Origin: Leifsonia sp. Leaf264
GTDB lineage: Bacteria > Actinomycetota > Actinomycetes > Actinomycetales > Microbacteriaceae
DNA length: 64,000 nucleotides
Assembly: GCF_001422325.1 (NCBI RefSeq)
Contig: NZ_LMMR01000001.1
Coordinates: 745,256 to 809,255, forward strand
Reading direction: 5' to 3'
A model generated the notes under the pieces. That model did not search any database. It saw nothing but the letters and a program-made list of their open reading frames with translations, and was not told where the DNA came from. Both the position numbers and the translations under genes were made by a program. Shown here piece after piece: positions 8,628 through 18,588 of this stretch. Position 1 is the first letter of the stretch; each line of letters begins with the position of its first letter.

Positions 8628-8660
8628 TTGTCGCGTTCCGGGTACTGATCCCTCGTCCGG
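8620..8660 (-). ncRNA. Guanidine-III riboswitch aptamer (mini-ykkC type)
   Basis: On the minus strand the leader contains CCGGACGAGG (8660-8651), then ATCAGT, ACCCGG (8643-8638), a short linker and GACAAGACTGA (8632-8622). The CCGGACGAGG, ACCCGG and GACAAGAC blocks, their order and roughly 41-base span match what I recall of the guanidine-III consensus. CCGG pairs with CCGG, and TCAGT with ACTGA covaries from the GC-rich helix seen in other species, forming the expected pseudoknot. It sits directly before an SMR guanidinium exporter gene, the classic location. Confidence 0.82.
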
Positions 8661-8705
8661 GGCTGCTGTCGTGCGGCCTGGTATCAGGATAGCAACGGCC
8701 CCTGA

Positions 8706-9002
8706 TCAGGCCCTGTGCACCTCGGCGAAGTGCTCGACGACGGGGAAGGGATCGTAGAACGGATGCAGCAGCGAGGCCCAGCGGCGGTACTCCGGCGAGC
8801 CGCGGAACCCCACCTCGTGCGCCTCGACCGAGTCCCAGTGCACGAGCAGCAGGTACGACGATGGCGACTCGATCCCGCGCGACAGCGAGAGGCGTTGGAA
8901 TCCGGGCATCAGCTCGATGATGGTGCGCGCCTCGGCGAAGGCCTCCTCGAACTCCCGCTCTCGCCCCGGGGTCACCGGGAGCACGACGTGCTCGAGGATC
9001 AT
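8706..9002 (-). CDS. Antibiotic biosynthesis monooxygenase (ABM) domain protein
   Basis: A 98-residue ferredoxin-like dimeric alpha-beta barrel protein. It reads MILEHVVLPVTPGREREFEEAF and then PGFQRLSLSRGIESPSSYLLLVHWDS, the usual ABM pattern with a central aromatic-rich strand. Members act as cofactor-free oxygenases, haem-degrading enzymes or simply stress proteins; none can be chosen here. The ATG overlaps the rhodanese stop by four bases (ATGA), so the two are translationally coupled. Confidence 0.85.
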   Translation of the reverse strand: MILEHVVLPVTPGREREFEEAFAEARTIIELMPGFQRLSLSRGIESPSSYLLLVHWDSVEAHEVGFRGSPEYRRWASLLHPFYDPFPVVEHFAEVHRA

Positions 9003-9310
9003 GCGGCCGGTCCGTGCTCGACGGCGAGACCGGCTCGTTCCCAGCCGACGATCCCGCCGTCGACGTTGACGACGTCGTACCCGCGCTGGTCGAGGTAGTT
9101 CGTCACCTGGGAGCTGCGCCCTCCCACGGCGCACACGATGTAGACGGTCTCGTCGAGCGGCACCTCCTCGAGGCGATCCATGAAGGCGCTCATCGGGATG
9201 TTGACGGAGCCGGGGATGCGAACGCCGGCCACCTCGTCGACCTCGCGCACGTCGATGATCGAGCCCGCGATGTCGAGGGCGGAGAGCTCTGCAGGGGTGA
9301 TCGATTCCAT
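8999..9310 (-). CDS. Single-domain rhodanese sulfurtransferase
   Basis: A 103-residue rhodanese domain. The active-site loop CAVGGRS (near residue 61) carries the catalytic cysteine that would accept a sulfane sulfur, and GGIVGWERAGL near the end is the usual rhodanese C-terminal block. It starts at the ATG at 9310, 20 bases after the MFS gene stop, and overlaps the ABM gene by four bases, so the three probably form an operon. The sulfur donor and acceptor are unknown. Confidence 0.92.
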   Translation of the reverse strand: MESITPAELSALDIAGSIIDVREVDEVAGVRIPGSVNIPMSAFMDRLEEVPLDETVYIVCAVGGRSSQVTNYLDQRGYDVVNVDGGIVGWERAGLAVEHGPAA

Positions 9311-9330
9311 GGACTCGAATCTACCGCCGG

Positions 9331-10680
9331 CTACAGCGTCGGGTTGCGGGCGTCGTAGGCCCTGAAGCCCGGTGTCATGCGCAGGAGCACGCCGATGATC
9401 GCCATGATGAGCAGCCCGCCGAGCACGGGCGGGAACCAGAGCGCCACCAGCGATGCGAGGATGCCGGCGTAGAGGTCGCCGATGCGCGGGCCACCGGTGA
9501 CCACGACGGTGAAGACGCCCTGCAGTCGGCCGCGCATCTCGTCGGGGGCGGCCGTGAGCAGGATCGTCGAGCGGAAGATGGCGCTCACCTCGTCGGAGGC
9601 TCCAGTACCCGCGAGCGCGATGCCCGCTATGACCAGCGCGACCCAGTTGACCTCGCCCATGGTCGGCCCGACGGGTCCGAACCAGCCCGTCTGCATCGCG
9701 GCGATGACGAGCCCGAACAGGAGGATGAAGCCGCCGTAGACGGTGATGGCCCGCCCGATCGCGATCCCGTAGCGGTGCACATGGGCGACGGGGCCGCTGA
9801 ACAGCCCGGTGGCGAAGGTGCCGAGGGCGGCGGCGGCCGTGAGGATGCCGACGGTCACGGGTCCCCCGCCGATCACGACGGCGCCGACGGCCGGCAGCAG
9901 CACGAACGGGCGGCCGAACGACATGGCCACGATGTCGACGAGGAAGCTCATCCGGATGTTGGGCGCCCGGCGGAGGAAGGCGTAGCCGTCCCGCAGCGAC
10001 TGCAGGCCGGGTCGCACCGTGTGCGTCAGCGGCGGCAGCTTCGGCAGCGAGAGGATGCCGAGGAAACCCGCTGTGAACAGCACGGCGTCGACGGCGAAGG
10101 TGATCGGGAAGCCGGCGAGGGCGACGAGCACGCCGGCGAGCGCCGGTCCCACCGTCAGCTGCAACCCCGAGGAGATGCCGTTCAGGGCGCTGGCCCTCGA
10201 CACCAGGTGCTCGGGGAGGATGCGCGGGTAGACCGAGAAGCGCGTGGCTCCGGTGATCGTGGCAGCGATGGCGTTCAGCGTCGTGAAGACGTAGAACGGC
10301 CACACCTCCACGCGGGTTCCGGATGCCGCCAGCACGGCATCCGCCAGCGACAGCACCACCAGCGCGATGGTGGCGAGCCAGCCGGTGAGCGCGGAGATGA
10401 TCAGGACGATACGGCGGTCGAAGGCGTCGGCGAGCATGCCGCCCCAGAGGCCGGCGACGATCATCGGGACGAGGGCGATGCCGCCGACGAGGGCGACCGC
10501 CAGGGTGGAGGCCGTGATGTCGTAGATCTGCAGTCCGACGGCCACGATGGTGAGCTGCGCCCCGATGCCGGAGACCGCTGCACCGATCCAGAGCCTGGCG
10601 AAGGCCGGGGACTCCTTCAGCGGCGCGAGGTCGACGAAGCGACGCCGCTGGGCGGCTGGGGCTTGCTCGGGTACGGTCAC
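9331..10680 (-). CDS. MFS transporter, EntS-like exporter
   Basis: A 449-residue major facilitator protein with about twelve hydrophobic segments. The loop between segments 2 and 3 reads GLWGGMLADAFDRR, the MFS motif A. The sequence resembles the EntS/enterobactin-exporter type of drug-proton antiporters found widely in actinobacteria, but nothing here links it to a siderophore. Translation starts at GTG 10680; the nearby ATG at 10685 reaches a stop at once. It leads a run with the rhodanese and ABM genes and is divergent from metY. Confidence 0.88.
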   Translation of the reverse strand: MTVPEQAPAAQRRRFVDLAPLKESPAFARLWIGAAVSGIGAQLTIVAVGLQIYDITASTLAVALVGGIALVPMIVAGLWGGMLADAFDRRIVLIISALTGWLATIALVVLSLADAVLAASGTRVEVWPFYVFTTLNAIAATITGATRFSVYPRILPEHLVSRASALNGISSGLQLTVGPALAGVLVALAGFPITFAVDAVLFTAGFLGILSLPKLPPLTHTVRPGLQSLRDGYAFLRRAPNIRMSFLVDIVAMSFGRPFVLLPAVGAVVIGGGPVTVGILTAAAALGTFATGLFSGPVAHVHRYGIAIGRAITVYGGFILLFGLVIAAMQTGWFGPVGPTMGEVNWVALVIAGIALAGTGASDEVSAIFRSTILLTAAPDEMRGRLQGVFTVVVTGGPRIGDLYAGILASLVALWFPPVLGGLLIMAIIGVLLRMTPGFRAYDARNPTL

Positions 10681-10757
10681 TGCATTCGATCGTATGCGTT
10701 TCGGCGCGTTACGCCGCGCACGGAATCGTGCATCAGTCCACCGGTAGCGTTGCCCGC

Positions 10758-12050
10758 ATGGCAGATCGCGAGTACGGCTTCAAGACGCGTGCAATCCACG
10801 CAGGCAACATCCCCGACGCAGTGACCGGTGCACGGGCCCTGCCCATCTACCAGTCCACGGCGTTCGTGTTCGATGACACGGCGGATGCCGCGGCCCGATT
10901 CGCGCTGCAGAAGTACGGCAACATCTACTCCCGCCTGGCCAACCCGACTGTGGCGAGCTTCGAGGAGCGCGTGGCCAGCCTCGAGGGCGGCCTCGGCGCC
11001 GTGGCGACGGCGTCGGGACTCTCCGCGCAGTACATCACCTTCGCCAGCCTCGTCGGCGCCGGCGACCACATCGTCGCCTCCGCCAATCTCTACGGCGGCT
11101 CGATCACCCAGCTCGACGTGACCCTGCGCCGCTTCGGCGTCGAGACCACCTTCGTGCAGTCCTCGGATCCCGCCGACTACGCAGCGGCCATCACCGAGAA
11201 GACCAAGGTGCTGTTCGCCGAGACCATCGCCAACCCGTCGGGCGAGATCGCCGACCTCGAGGGCCTCGCGGACGTCGCTCACGCCCACGGCATCCCGTTC
11301 ATCGTCGACTCCACCATCGCGACCCCCTACCTCAACCGTCCGATCGAGTGGGGCGCGGATGTCGTCACCCACTCGGCCACCAAGTTCCTCGGCGGACACG
11401 GCACCACCCTCGGCGGCGTCGTCGTCGAGAGCGGACGCTTCCACTGGCACAGCGACAAGTTCCCGTTGTTCGGCCAGCCCGTGCCGAGCTACGGCGGACT
11501 GGAGTGGTCGGGCAACTTCGGCGAGTACGCGTTCCTCACGCGCCTGCGCGCCGAGCAATTGCGCGACATCGGGCCGTCGCTGTCGGCGCAGGCCGCCTTC
11601 CAGCTGGCTCAGGGCGTGGAGACCCTGCCCTACCGGGTGCAGGCCCACGTCGACAACGCGCGCACCGTCGCCGAGTGGCTCGACGCCGACCCGCGTATCG
11701 AGGCCGTCAACTGGGCGGGCCTCGCGGCGCATCCGCACCACGACCGGGCCCTCAAGTACCTGCCCAAGGGGCCGGGCTCGGTGTTCAGCTTCGAGGTCAA
11801 GGGCGGTCGCGCCGTGGGCCAGAAGCTCATCGAGGGCGTGAACCTGGCCAGCCACGTGGCGAACATCGGTGACGCCAAGACGCTGATCATCCACCCGGCA
11901 TCGACCACTCACGCGCAGTTGACCGAGCAGCAGCTGGTGGATGCCGGTGTGCTCCCCGGCATCGTGCGCATCAGCGTCGGCATCGAGGATGTCGATGACA
12001 TCATCTACGATCTGGACCAGGCACTGACCGCTGCTACGGAAGGCAAGTGA
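10758..12050 (+). CDS. metY: O-acetylhomoserine sulfhydrylase (aminocarboxypropyltransferase)
   Basis: A 430-residue PLP enzyme of the Cys/Met metabolism family that condenses O-acetylhomoserine with sulfide to make homocysteine. It begins YGFKTRAIHAGNIPDAVTGA, contains IYSRLANPTVASFEERVASLEGG, and the PLP lysine lies in THSATKFLGGHGTT (near residue 208). The motif ANLYGGSITQLDVTLRRFG and the extended C-terminal region are typical of the MetY rather than MetB group. The ATG at 10758 starts the conserved part. The stop overlaps the start of the CoA-binding protein gene by one base (TGATG). Confidence 0.95.
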   Translation: MADREYGFKTRAIHAGNIPDAVTGARALPIYQSTAFVFDDTADAAARFALQKYGNIYSRLANPTVASFEERVASLEGGLGAVATASGLSAQYITFASLVGAGDHIVASANLYGGSITQLDVTLRRFGVETTFVQSSDPADYAAAITEKTKVLFAETIANPSGEIADLEGLADVAHAHGIPFIVDSTIATPYLNRPIEWGADVVTHSATKFLGGHGTTLGGVVVESGRFHWHSDKFPLFGQPVPSYGGLEWSGNFGEYAFLTRLRAEQLRDIGPSLSAQAAFQLAQGVETLPYRVQAHVDNARTVAEWLDADPRIEAVNWAGLAAHPHHDRALKYLPKGPGSVFSFEVKGGRAVGQKLIEGVNLASHVANIGDAKTLIIHPASTTHAQLTEQQLVDAGVLPGIVRISVGIEDVDDIIYDLDQALTAATEGK

Positions 12051-12634
12051 TGAGCACCGTCGTCGAAGACACCGAGACCGTCCGCCTCGTCAACGGACTG
12101 AGCTGCGACCTTCCGGCCAGTTCCCCGCTCGCGAAGCTGCTCAAGTCGCAGCGCACGTGGGTCGGGCCCGACGCCAAGGAGCGACTGAGGATCCTGCGCG
12201 CCGCGAAGAGCGTCGCCATCGTCGGAGCATCGCCGAATCCCGCCCGTTCGAGCTTCTTCGTCGGCACCTACCTGCAGCAGTCCAGCGACTATCGCCTGTA
12301 CTTCGTGAACCCGAACGCCTCCGAGATCCTCGGCGATAAGGTCTATCCCGACCTGGCGTCGCTTCCCGAGGTTCCCGACATCGTCGTGGTGTTCCGCCGC
12401 GGCAGCGACATCCCGAGCGTCATCGACGACGTCGTCGCCGTGGGGGCGAAGACCATCTGGGTGCAGCTGGGCATCTGGAACCAGGATGCCGCCTACGAGG
12501 GTGAGGCCCGTGGCCTGACCGTCGTGATGGACCGGTGCATCAAGGTGGAGCACGCCCGTTTCGGCGGCGGACTGCACCTGCTCGGCTTCGACACCGGCCA
12601 GATCTCGAGCCGCCGCGGCGCCGTCGGGCGCTAG
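12050..12634 (+). CDS. CoA-binding (YccU-like) domain protein coupled to metY
   Basis: A 194-residue protein with a Rossmann-type CoA-binding domain: VAIVGASPNPARSSFFVGTYL (near residues 57-77), YFVNPNASEILGDKVYPDL and VQLGIWNQDAAYEGEARGLTVVMDRCIKVEH. YccU-like proteins lack a known reaction; some are proposed to use CoA or acyl-CoA. The start overlaps the metY stop by one base and follows AGGAAG-like sequence, so it is translated with metY. Inference: it may support supply or sensing of the acetyl-CoA-derived O-acetylhomoserine route. Confidence 0.88.
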   Translation: MSTVVEDTETVRLVNGLSCDLPASSPLAKLLKSQRTWVGPDAKERLRILRAAKSVAIVGASPNPARSSFFVGTYLQQSSDYRLYFVNPNASEILGDKVYPDLASLPEVPDIVVVFRRGSDIPSVIDDVVAVGAKTIWVQLGIWNQDAAYEGEARGLTVVMDRCIKVEHARFGGGLHLLGFDTGQISSRRGAVGR

Positions 12635-12652
12635 CCGACCTCTGCGCCGTCG

Positions 12653-13189
12653 TCAGTCGCGGCGCTTCACCACGTTGTCGCCGGTCGCGTCCGTGGCCCC
12701 CGCCGGTTCGTTGTCGGACTCGATGACGTTGGCTCCGCCCTGGATCGCCACGGACCCGATCGTCGGAGCCTCGACCTCGTTCGACTGACCGCTGATCGAC
12801 ACCGACCCGATGCCGTCATCGGAGGAGACGTCGTTGTCGTCGCCGCGGATCTCGAGGCTGCCGATGTCGGCGCGCGCCTCGACATCGTTGCGCTGGCCCT
12901 CGATGAGGATCGAGGCGGCGGACTCGAGCTCGATCTCGAGGTCCTGGCCGCGCACGCTCACGGCCCCACAGTCTCCGGTGACGTGGAACTCGAGTCCCTG
13001 CCCGTCGAGTTCGAGCGGCGCTCCGTCCGCGCAGCGCTGATCGGCATCAGCGGACGCCTGGCCGCTCGGTGCGGCGGGAGCGACCGGCTCGCCGGCCGGG
13101 TCGAGCGGACTGCCACCGGTGCCCGGCGCGCACCCGGTCAGGCCGAGGAGGAGGGCGGCGGCGATCAACGGAATCCTGAGCAGACGCAT
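12653..13189 (-). CDS. DUF3060 repeat lipoprotein
   Basis: A 178-residue predicted lipoprotein. The signal peptide ends in the lipobox LTGC (Cys near residue 20), so it should be anchored on the outer face of the membrane. After a Pro/Ala-rich linker, residues 60-165 carry short repeats built on a G-x-x-N-x-V/I pattern (EGQRNDVEA, RGDDNDVSS, SGQSNEVEA, QGGANVIES), as in DUF3060 proteins, which suggests a beta-solenoid. Function unknown. It is convergent with the CoA-binding gene, with an 18-base gap. Confidence 0.85.
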   Translation of the reverse strand: MRLLRIPLIAAALLLGLTGCAPGTGGSPLDPAGEPVAPAAPSGQASADADQRCADGAPLELDGQGLEFHVTGDCGAVSVRGQDLEIELESAASILIEGQRNDVEARADIGSLEIRGDDNDVSSDDGIGSVSISGQSNEVEAPTIGSVAIQGGANVIESDNEPAGATDATGDNVVKRRD

Positions 13190-13269
13190 CCGTTCACCCT
13201 ACGCAGAGCGTGCGGGCTGGCGCTGGCCCTTGCGCTCGTCGGCACACCCTGCCAAGTAAGCTCGGCAGA

Positions 13270-16200
13270 GTGCTGAAAGCCCTCGCTGAGACACCGCGGG
13301 TCGCGGTTCTCGGACCCGTGCTCATCGACGGCCGCGACGGCCGATCGATCGAGCCGCCCGGCGCTCTCGCCAAGGCACTCGTGGCAGTCCTGGTCGGAGA
13401 TCCCGGGCGTCCGGCCGGCAGCGCCGTGAGCGTGGAGACCATCGCCGACGAACTGTGGGGCGACGAGCTGCCCCGCAACGCGAAGGCCGCGCTGCAGACC
13501 CTCGTCTCCCGCCTGCGCGCCGTCGCCGCCGAGGGACTCGTCGTCTCGACGGCCAGAGGCTACGCCCTGGCCGTGCACGATGATCAGACCGACGTCGGCC
13601 AGGCGCGCCTGCTCGGCCGCGAGGCCACGTCCGTCGCAACTGACGATCCCCTCGCGGCCGTCGCCCTGCTCGACCGGGCCCTCGCGTTGTGGCGCGGCGA
13701 GCCCGGCGCCGAACTGCCGGACTCTCCCGTGCGCGCCCAGCTCATGGACGAGGCCGCAGCCGCCCGCAGCGGTCTGCTCGAGACCCGCGCCCGCTGCCTC
13801 GTGGAGGCCGGACAGCCCGAGCGGGCGATCAGCGACCTCGAGTACCTCATCGAGGCGCATCCCTTCGCCGAGAACCTGCAGCTCGTCCGTCTGCGCGCCC
13901 TGTCAGCGCTGGGCAGGAGGCAGGAGGCGATCGCAGCCTTCGCCGCGTTCCGCACCCTGCTGCGCGACGAATTCGGCTCCTCCCCCTCTCCCGAGCTGGT
14001 GGCACTGAACACCCGCCTCCTGCAGGAGGACTCCGCGCCGCCGCCGCGCGACACCCGGGTGCGCATAGGCCTGCGCGTCGCCCCCAACGAGCTGCTCGGA
14101 CGGCAACACGACATCGAGGCCGTACAGGGCCTGCTCGAGCAGGCACGCCTCGTGACCTTGCTCGGCGCCGGCGGCCTCGGGAAGACCCGCCTGGCGCAGG
14201 AGCTCGGCGCCCGCGCCACGACGCCGGCCGTCGTCTTCGTGGAACTCGCCAGCGTGAGGACCGATGCCGACGTCACCCTCGCGCTGGCCTCGACCCTCGG
14301 CATCCGCGAGGTCTCCCCCGGTCAGAAACTCGTCGACACGACACCTCGACCCGACCTGCGCGAGCGCATCATCGCCCAGCTCGGCGAGCGCCCCACCCTG
14401 CTCATCCTGGACAACTGCGAGCAGGTGGTCGAGGGCGCAGCCCTCTGGGCGGCCGACCTGCTGGCCTCCCTGCCGCGCCTGCGCGTGCTGGCGACCAGCC
14501 GCAGCCCGCTGCTGATCGGCGCCGAGCAGGCCTATCCGCTGGAATCCCTCCCGGCCCACGGTGCAGCCGGAGAACCCGGGCCCGCCGTGCGCCTGTTCAC
14601 CGAGCGGGCTCGCGCCGCCCGCCCGTCGGTGGCTCTGCCCACCGACGCCGTCGCCAGACTCTGCACCCGCCTCGACGGCCTGCCCCTGGCCATCGAACTC
14701 GCCGCCGCCCGGGTGCGCTCGATGTCGGTCGAGCAGATCGAGGCGCGACTGGAGAACCGCTTCACCCTGCTCACCAGCGGCGACAGGTCGGCACCCGAGC
14801 GGCATCGCACCCTCCAGGCCGTCATCGAGTGGAGCTGGACCCTCCTGCGCCCCGAGGAGCAGCGCGCCCTCCGCAGGCTCTCGCTCTTCGTCGACGGCTT
14901 CGGCCTCGACGCCGCGCAGTGGGTGACCGGTGACGACGCCGCCGAGCTCCTGGACGCTCTCGTCACCCAGTCGCTGCTCACCGTCACCGACGATGCGGCG
15001 ACGGGTGGCCTGAGATTCCGCATGCTCGAGACTGTGCGCGAGTTCGGCCAGGCCGCGCTCGCCGACGCCGAAGACGAGACATCCGCCCGCGACGCGGTCT
15101 TCGCCTGGGCCGAGGCGTTCAGCATGCGCGCCATGCGCCATGCGATGGGGACACGTCAGGTCGGCATGTTCCACGACGTGTCGATGGAACAGGACAACCT
15201 CGTCGCCGTGCTGCGCGACGCCATCGCGGCGCGGGATGCCCGGATGGTGCTGAGCGTGTTCGCCCTGCTCGGCTACTACTGGAGCGTGCGCGGTGCTCAC
15301 ACCGAGGTGTTCTCCTTCAGCAAGGCCGTGCTCGACGCGACCGGCGGGTACGCCGCGGATGCCGAGCACGCCGACGCCGCCGCCTTCGCGTACATCATGC
15401 TCACCGGCACCAACTTCGTGATCGGCAACAGGGAGGGCTTCCGCGCGATGTCGCGCCTGCGCACGATCAGCCGGAGCGACCTCGTCCTCCAGCCGTGGAT
15501 CGCCGCGACGATGGGCTTCCTGCTGGCGTTCCCCGACATGCAGCGGGCCCCAGCCCTGCTTGCCAGGATGGCGGCGTCGGACGATGTCCCCTCCGCCCTG
15601 ATCGGCAGCATCATCTCGGCGCAGATCGCCGAGAACGACGGCGATCCCGACACGGCACGGGTGGCAGCACGCCGCGCCTACGACCTGTCGCAGACCTCCG
15701 GCGACATCTGGATCGGCTCCATGGCGGCCATGTCCCTCGCGCAGCTGGCCAGCCAGACGGCTCACGCCGACGAGGTGCTGGTGTGGGTCGATCGGGCGCG
15801 TACCGGGATGGTGCAGCTCGAGGTGGTGCAGGACCTGCAGCAGATCAACTGGATCCTCGGCGGCAGCCTGCTCTCCCTCGGCCGGCTCGACGACGCCCGT
15901 GCACTCTTCGACGATATGGTCACGAACGACCTGACGATCGACGACGGCCTCGAGATGGTCTCCGTCGGCGAGTTCGGTCACGCCGAGCTCGCCAGGATCG
16001 AGGGCCGTTCGGCGGACGCCGCCGAGCGCTACCTGCGCGCGATTGCGTCGTTCACCACTCCGGCGTCACGGGCCTCTCCGTGGTTCTACATGACGCTGTC
16101 GGCACGCGTCTCCTCGGCCGTCATCGACGGTGACCAGGATGCCGGCGACATCGCGCGCTGGGCCGCCCGCCTCCGTGCCCGCATCCTCGCGCTCCATCGC

Positions 16201-16500
16201 GCGAGGCCCGACTACGTCGACAAGCCCGTGCTGGCGGCATCCGTCGTCGGATGGTCGGTCTGGGCGATGTCGCAGCCCGAGCTCGCCGACAGGGGCCTCG
16301 AACTGTTCGCCCTCGCCGAGGCCATGCACGCCCGCCAGGACCTGCCGGCGCTGCACCTCGCCCCCTACCTCGCTATGGCCAGGCAGACGTTCGGCGTCGA
16401 CAGGGTGCACGAGGCGCAGGATGCCGCCGCCAGCCTGCCGCTCGACACGCGTGCCACGCGCGCCTACGCACTGATCGCGCTGCCGGTCTCCACGCCGTAG
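13270..16500 (+). CDS. BTAD/NB-ARC transcriptional regulator (AfsR-like)
   Basis: A 1076-residue cytoplasmic regulator. Residues 10-95 form an OmpR-like winged helix (ETIADELWGDELPRNAKAAL), residues 100-250 the bacterial transcriptional activation domain (DRALALWRGEPGAE, LEYLIEAHPFAENL), and residues 275-560 an NB-ARC-type ATPase with P-loop GAGGLGKTR and Walker B LLILDNCEQVV. The remainder is helical and TPR-like. Such proteins switch on nearby genes when the ATPase is released by ligand or phosphorylation. I chose GTG 13270 because the conserved winged helix starts just after it. No target is obvious; the DrrAB-type exporter lies downstream but is convergent. Confidence 0.9.
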   Translation: MLKALAETPRVAVLGPVLIDGRDGRSIEPPGALAKALVAVLVGDPGRPAGSAVSVETIADELWGDELPRNAKAALQTLVSRLRAVAAEGLVVSTARGYALAVHDDQTDVGQARLLGREATSVATDDPLAAVALLDRALALWRGEPGAELPDSPVRAQLMDEAAAARSGLLETRARCLVEAGQPERAISDLEYLIEAHPFAENLQLVRLRALSALGRRQEAIAAFAAFRTLLRDEFGSSPSPELVALNTRLLQEDSAPPPRDTRVRIGLRVAPNELLGRQHDIEAVQGLLEQARLVTLLGAGGLGKTRLAQELGARATTPAVVFVELASVRTDADVTLALASTLGIREVSPGQKLVDTTPRPDLRERIIAQLGERPTLLILDNCEQVVEGAALWAADLLASLPRLRVLATSRSPLLIGAEQAYPLESLPAHGAAGEPGPAVRLFTERARAARPSVALPTDAVARLCTRLDGLPLAIELAAARVRSMSVEQIEARLENRFTLLTSGDRSAPERHRTLQAVIEWSWTLLRPEEQRALRRLSLFVDGFGLDAAQWVTGDDAAELLDALVTQSLLTVTDDAATGGLRFRMLETVREFGQAALADAEDETSARDAVFAWAEAFSMRAMRHAMGTRQVGMFHDVSMEQDNLVAVLRDAIAARDARMVLSVFALLGYYWSVRGAHTEVFSFSKAVLDATGGYAADAEHADAAAFAYIMLTGTNFVIGNREGFRAMSRLRTISRSDLVLQPWIAATMGFLLAFPDMQRAPALLARMAASDDVPSALIGSIISAQIAENDGDPDTARVAARRAYDLSQTSGDIWIGSMAAMSLAQLASQTAHADEVLVWVDRARTGMVQLEVVQDLQQINWILGGSLLSLGRLDDARALFDDMVTNDLTIDDGLEMVSVGEFGHAELARIEGRSADAAERYLRAIASFTTPASRASPWFYMTLSARVSSAVIDGDQDAGDIARWAARLRARILALHRARPDYVDKPVLAASVVGWSVWAMSQPELADRGLELFALAEAMHARQDLPALHLAPYLAMARQTFGVDRVHEAQDAAASLPLDTRATRAYALIALPVSTP

Positions 16501-16528
16501 ACGCAGCCCCCGCCCCTCCCTACGCGGC

Positions 16529-16594
16529 GAATCGCCCGTCTTCGTCGCCACGACGGGCCCCGGAGGGCGACATGGCGACGAAGACGGGCGACTC
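16529..16594. terminator. Long inverted repeat between convergent regulator and ABC exporter genes
   Basis: A 22-base arm at 16529-16550 (core CGCCCGTCTTCGTCGCCA) pairs with 16573-16594 with one mismatch, around a 22-base loop. It fits a bidirectional terminator between genes ending at 16500 and 16619. The length and symmetry also resemble dispersed palindromic repeats. Confidence 0.65.
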
Positions 16595-16618
16595 AGGTGA
16601 CGAAGGACGGGGCGTGGA

Positions 16619-17460
16619 CTACGCCTTGCGCATGTAGGCCTTCACTGTGAGCGGTGCGAAGATCGCGACGATCACGGCAGCACCGAGCAGGGTGAGCCAG
16701 GCGTCGGCACCGAAGGTGCCGGTGTTCATGAGTTCGCGAGCGGCGTCGACCAGGTGGGTGACCGGGTTGTAGGCCACGACGGTCTGCAGCCAGTCCGGCA
16801 TGGTGTCGGTCGGAGCGAAGGCACCCGACAGGAAGGTGAGCGGGAACAGCACGAGCATCGAGATGCCCTGCACGCTCGAGGCGGTGCGGGCCACGACGCC
16901 GAAGAAGGCGAAGATCCAGCTGAGCCCCCAGGCGCAGGCGATCACGAGCAGTCCCGCGACCAGCACTCCGCCGGCTCCACCACCGGGCTCGAAGCCCATC
17001 AGGAAGCCCATGGCCAGCGTGATGGTGGTGGCGATCGCGTAGCGCAGGGTGTCGGCGAGCAGTGCTCCCGAGAGCGGTGCGATGCGGGCGATGGGCAACG
17101 ACCGGAACCTGTCGAACACGCCCTTGTCCATGTCCTCCCGCAACTGCACGCCCGTCACGATGGAGCCCGTGATGACGGTCTGCACGAGGATGCCCGGGAT
17201 GATGATGGGCAGGTAGCTCGGGATGTCGCCCGAGATCGCCCCACCGAAGATGTACACGAACATCACCGTGAAGATGATCGGCTGCAGCGTCACGTCGAAC
17301 AGCTGCTCGGGGGTCCGCTTGATCTTGAGCAGTCCGCGATAGGCCATCGTGAACGTGTGCGAGATGGTCTCGGGGATCGAGACGCGGTTGCGGAGAGTGC
17401 GCTGGACACCCGGGACGATCGGCGACTCGGTCGTCGCCTTGGGGGAAAGCGTTGTCGTGG

Positions 17461-17464
<4 letters not shown>
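16619..17464 (-). CDS. ABC-2 type exporter permease (DrrB-like)
   Basis: A 281-residue membrane protein with six hydrophobic segments. ISHTFTMAYRGLLKIKRTPEQLFDVTLQPIIFTVMF is replaced only slightly from the DrrB pattern, and MLVLFPLTFLSGAFAPTDTMPDWLQ is the ABC-2 signature region near residue 210. It pairs with the preceding ATPase to pump a drug-like or lipid substrate outwards. The start ATG overlaps the ATPase stop by four bases (ATGA), so subunits are made in a coupled fashion. Confidence 0.92.
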
Positions 17465-18471
<1,007 letters not shown>

Positions 18472-18588
18472 GTCTCGATGGTGCGGCCTGCCGCTTTCAC
18501 GGCGATCACGGGATGCTTACAGCCGCTCACGCCTGCTCACTCGCGCACCGGGGCCGTTGCATCAGCAGCACCGCGTAGCCTTGGGAGC

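Noticed and set aside
10681-10757. Possible SAM or cobalamin riboswitch before metY
   Set aside because: Only about 77 bases separate the divergent starts and no aptamer-like blocks are visible.
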